NCBI GenBank assembly: GCA_002471345.1
Contig: DKPS01000280.1
Coordinates: forward strand, 96,706 to 104,065
Source: Saprospiraceae bacterium UBA7328
Lineage (GTDB): Bacteria; Bacteroidota; Bacteroidia; Chitinophagales; Saprospiraceae
Length of the DNA: 7,360 bases
Reading direction: 5' to 3'
In this document: one piece after another, positions 6,295 through 7,360 of the stretch
Position numbering within the stretch: position 1 is the first letter of the stretch
Layout: every line of letters begins with the position of its first letter
Translations under genes and position numbers: made by a program
Notes under the pieces: model-generated
What the model was told of the DNA's origin: nothing
Seen by the model: the letters and a program-made list of their open reading frames with translations, nothing else
Database searches by the model: none

Positions 6295-7120
6295 AGTTAT
6301 TACTGTTTTGTTTATGATTTGATGTTACTCTGTAAATCTAGATTCCAGGTCAATTGCCGGCAGAAGGAAATATGCCATTTCCTAAGCCCTCTCTTCCTTT
6401 AAAACAAGTAATCGGTTCATGAATGTAATTTGAAAATCTTCAAATACAAAAATTGAGCTTTTGAATAGTAAAATAGGGCACAATGAAAATTGAACGTTTT
6501 ACTTAACCAAAGCCGCAGTAAGAAAAAGTCAAGTATCGATGAAGATATAGCGAGTAAGATCTTTTAAGAAAGTTCTTTAGTATTAAATAAGATCAAAAAA
6601 TATGGCCAGAGTTGGAAAGATTGAATTGCAGGATAAAGATTGACTTGAGTATGGGTTACATATTGAATAGATGAGAACTCTAAAGGCGCCTACAGCCTAA
6701 ACAGCAATTTCTTGTTAGTAAGACCTTTAAGGCGTTCTAAAAGCTTAGATCAGATCTTAGGAAGCAAGTCCGCCAAAGAAGAAGAGAAGGAATTAGAATT
6801 GATTAAAGATTCAATGAAACCGAAATAGGTTTAATTGAGCACTAAGTGATATAGGAATTGCTGTTTTGGGGCAAAGACAGTTATTTGAAGACTATTTAAA
6901 AGAATAAACAACACAATCCTATAACCTGGCTACAAAACGAACCTTAGCCGATGTAATCTAAGAGATATTAGATATTTTATTTCCGATCCATTAGGCATGC
7001 AAATTATTTACATTTTAATACAAAAAATAATTATTTCTTATCAGGCTATTTTGACAGAATATACTTTTTTAAATGGCTTGTAAACAGCCTTATATTTCAA
7101 ATTGCCCAAGCCTTTCCAAT
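6295..7120. other. Long intergenic stretch with no supportable gene
   Basis: About 830 bases between the rpsA terminator and the AT-rich region of the rRNA promoter. I read it on both strands. Stop codons occur in every frame at about the density expected by chance for AT-rich DNA, and the longest open stretches are around 50 codons. There is no TAnnTTTG promoter, tRNA, or SRP or RNase P RNA signature. A few plus-frame fragments look protein-like: MARVGKIELQDKD from 6602, and SDIGIAVLGQRQLFEDYLKE at about 6847-6906. They are broken by many stops, so a decayed gene is conceivable but unproven. Small palindromes such as TGCCGGCA (6355-6362) and AGGCGCCT are present but isolated. Non-coding spacer is the simplest reading. 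Confidence 0.6.
6365..6383. repeat. Perfect short inverted repeat
   Basis: AGGAAAT (6365-6371) and ATTTCCT (6377-6383) are exact inverted copies separated by ATGCC. The T run needed for a terminator is lacking on the plus strand. It could be a small hairpin or a protein-binding site; chance is also possible in a spacer this long. Confidence 0.35.
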
Positions 7121-7200
7121 TGAAATTAATAGCATAAAAAAAACTTCAAAATTTATTTTCAAAATAGTTTGGAAATATCGTTTGTGTTATACTATCTTTG
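7121..7200 (+). promoter_or_regulatory. rRNA operon promoter with AT-rich upstream element
   Basis: TTTG (7168-7171), a 21-base spacer and TATCTTTG (7193-7200) fit the Bacteroidota consensus perfectly. They lie about 135 bases before the 16S 5' end. The upstream part (7121-7167) is almost pure A/T with phased A and T tracts, including an eight-base A run at 7136-7143, resembling an UP element that binds the polymerase alpha C-terminal domain. Transcription would begin near 7205-7208. A TATACT at 7188-7193 overlaps but has a poor -35 distance, so the Bacteroidota-type reading is preferred. Confidence 0.82.
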
Positions 7201-7203
7201 CGG

Positions 7204-7334
7204 TCCCTTTGGAAAACAAGGGGAAGATATTTGACACGAATGGACATTTACGCAAAGCAACTTAATCGTTTAATTACGAGTTATTAGAGTTTAATTATTG
7301 AATAAAGAAACGACGATCAAACGTCATAAGAATT
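7204..7334 (+). other. 16S rRNA 5' leader (external transcribed spacer)
   Basis: The leader of the rRNA precursor runs from the promoter to the predicted mature 16S end. It opens with a hairpin: TCCCTTTG (7204-7211) pairs with CAAGGGGA (7217-7224), with one G-T wobble and the loop GAAAA. Just after it, ATATTTGACA (7227-7236) loosely resembles an antitermination boxA, for which the E. coli core is CTTTAACA; this is weak. The rest is AT-rich with no coding potential. The strand that would pair with the 16S trailer for RNase III cleavage cannot be tested because the window ends. Confidence 0.6.
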
Positions 7335-7360
7335 ACTATGGAGAGTTTGATCCTGGCTCA
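7335..7360 (+). rRNA. rrs: 16S ribosomal RNA, first ~26 bases only
   Basis: AGAGTTTGATCCTGGCTCA (7342-7360) is the universally conserved 5' region of bacterial 16S rRNA, corresponding to E. coli positions 8-26. By that alignment the mature 5' end falls near 7335. The preceding ACTATGG replaces the E. coli AAATTGA and resembles Bacteroidota 16S starts. The gene continues beyond the window and presumably begins an rRNA operon. Confidence 0.96.

Noticed and set aside
6758..6776. SRP RNA or RNase P RNA signature around ggaagcaagtccgcc
   Set aside because: It resembles parts of both conserved cores only loosely and lacks the flanking helices.
6602..6910. Decayed phage or transposase gene
   Set aside because: Some fragments look protein-like, but stops occur at random density in every frame and I could match no family, so it is not called a pseudogene.
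7000..7035. AATTATTT/AAATAATT inverted repeat as a terminator
   Set aside because: The stem is pure A/T with a long loop and no upstream gene to terminate; it is expected by chance in such AT-rich DNA.
7051..7070. Second rrn promoter using TTGACA (7051-7056) or TACTTTTT (7062-7069)
   Set aside because: The spacing between the elements is far too short and no matching -10 or -33 partner lies at the right distance.
6997..7083. 28-residue hydrophobic peptide ORF (MQIIYILIQKIIISYQ...), a possible type I toxin
   Set aside because: AT-rich DNA easily yields Ile-rich short frames; there is no promoter, ribosome binding site or antisense RNA signal.

Overview
The window looks like chromosome of a Bacteroidota bacterium, probably the Cytophagia side of the phylum. 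This rests on the AT-rich composition, three promoters that fit the Bacteroidota consensus (TTG or TTTG, 18-21 bases, then TAnnTTTG), few Shine-Dalgarno sequences, and Bacteroidota-like LipA and ribosomal protein S1. The lineage is an inference from sequence style, not a database match.

Layout: positions 1-756 (+) hold all but the N-terminus of lipA (lipoyl synthase). It runs head-on, with a 3-base gap, into a minus-strand pair transcribed from about 3656 down to 760: fadD (long-chain acyl-CoA ligase, 1941-3605), then a THUMP/RlmL-type RNA methyltransferase (760-1902, TTG start). A 273-base divergent intergenic region (3606-3878) carries a promoter for fadD and another for rpsA. Plus-strand rpsA (3879-6233) encodes an unusually long, 784-residue ribosomal protein S1. 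It has an acidic N-terminal extension, six S1 domains, a Lys/Ala/Pro-rich linker and a C-terminal helix-hairpin-helix domain. Its leader holds two small hairpins and a 10-codon upstream ORF that overlaps the rpsA start as ATGA. A strong terminator follows rpsA (6266-6294).

From 6295 to about 7160 there is no gene I can support. At 7168-7200 lies a strong rRNA promoter with an AT-rich upstream region, followed by a leader of about 130 bases and the first 26 bases of 16S rRNA (7335-7360).

The genes are mainly housekeeping: lipoate cofactor synthesis, fatty acid activation, rRNA modification, translation and an rRNA operon. A translation theme (rRNA methyltransferase, S1, rrn) covers much of the window. 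The parts most worth a second look are the rpsA leader (uORF AUG in a hairpin loop, ATGA coupling), the S1-HHH fusion, and the featureless stretch of almost 0.9 kb before the rRNA operon. I see no mobile element, CRISPR array, tRNA or obviously new multi-gene system.
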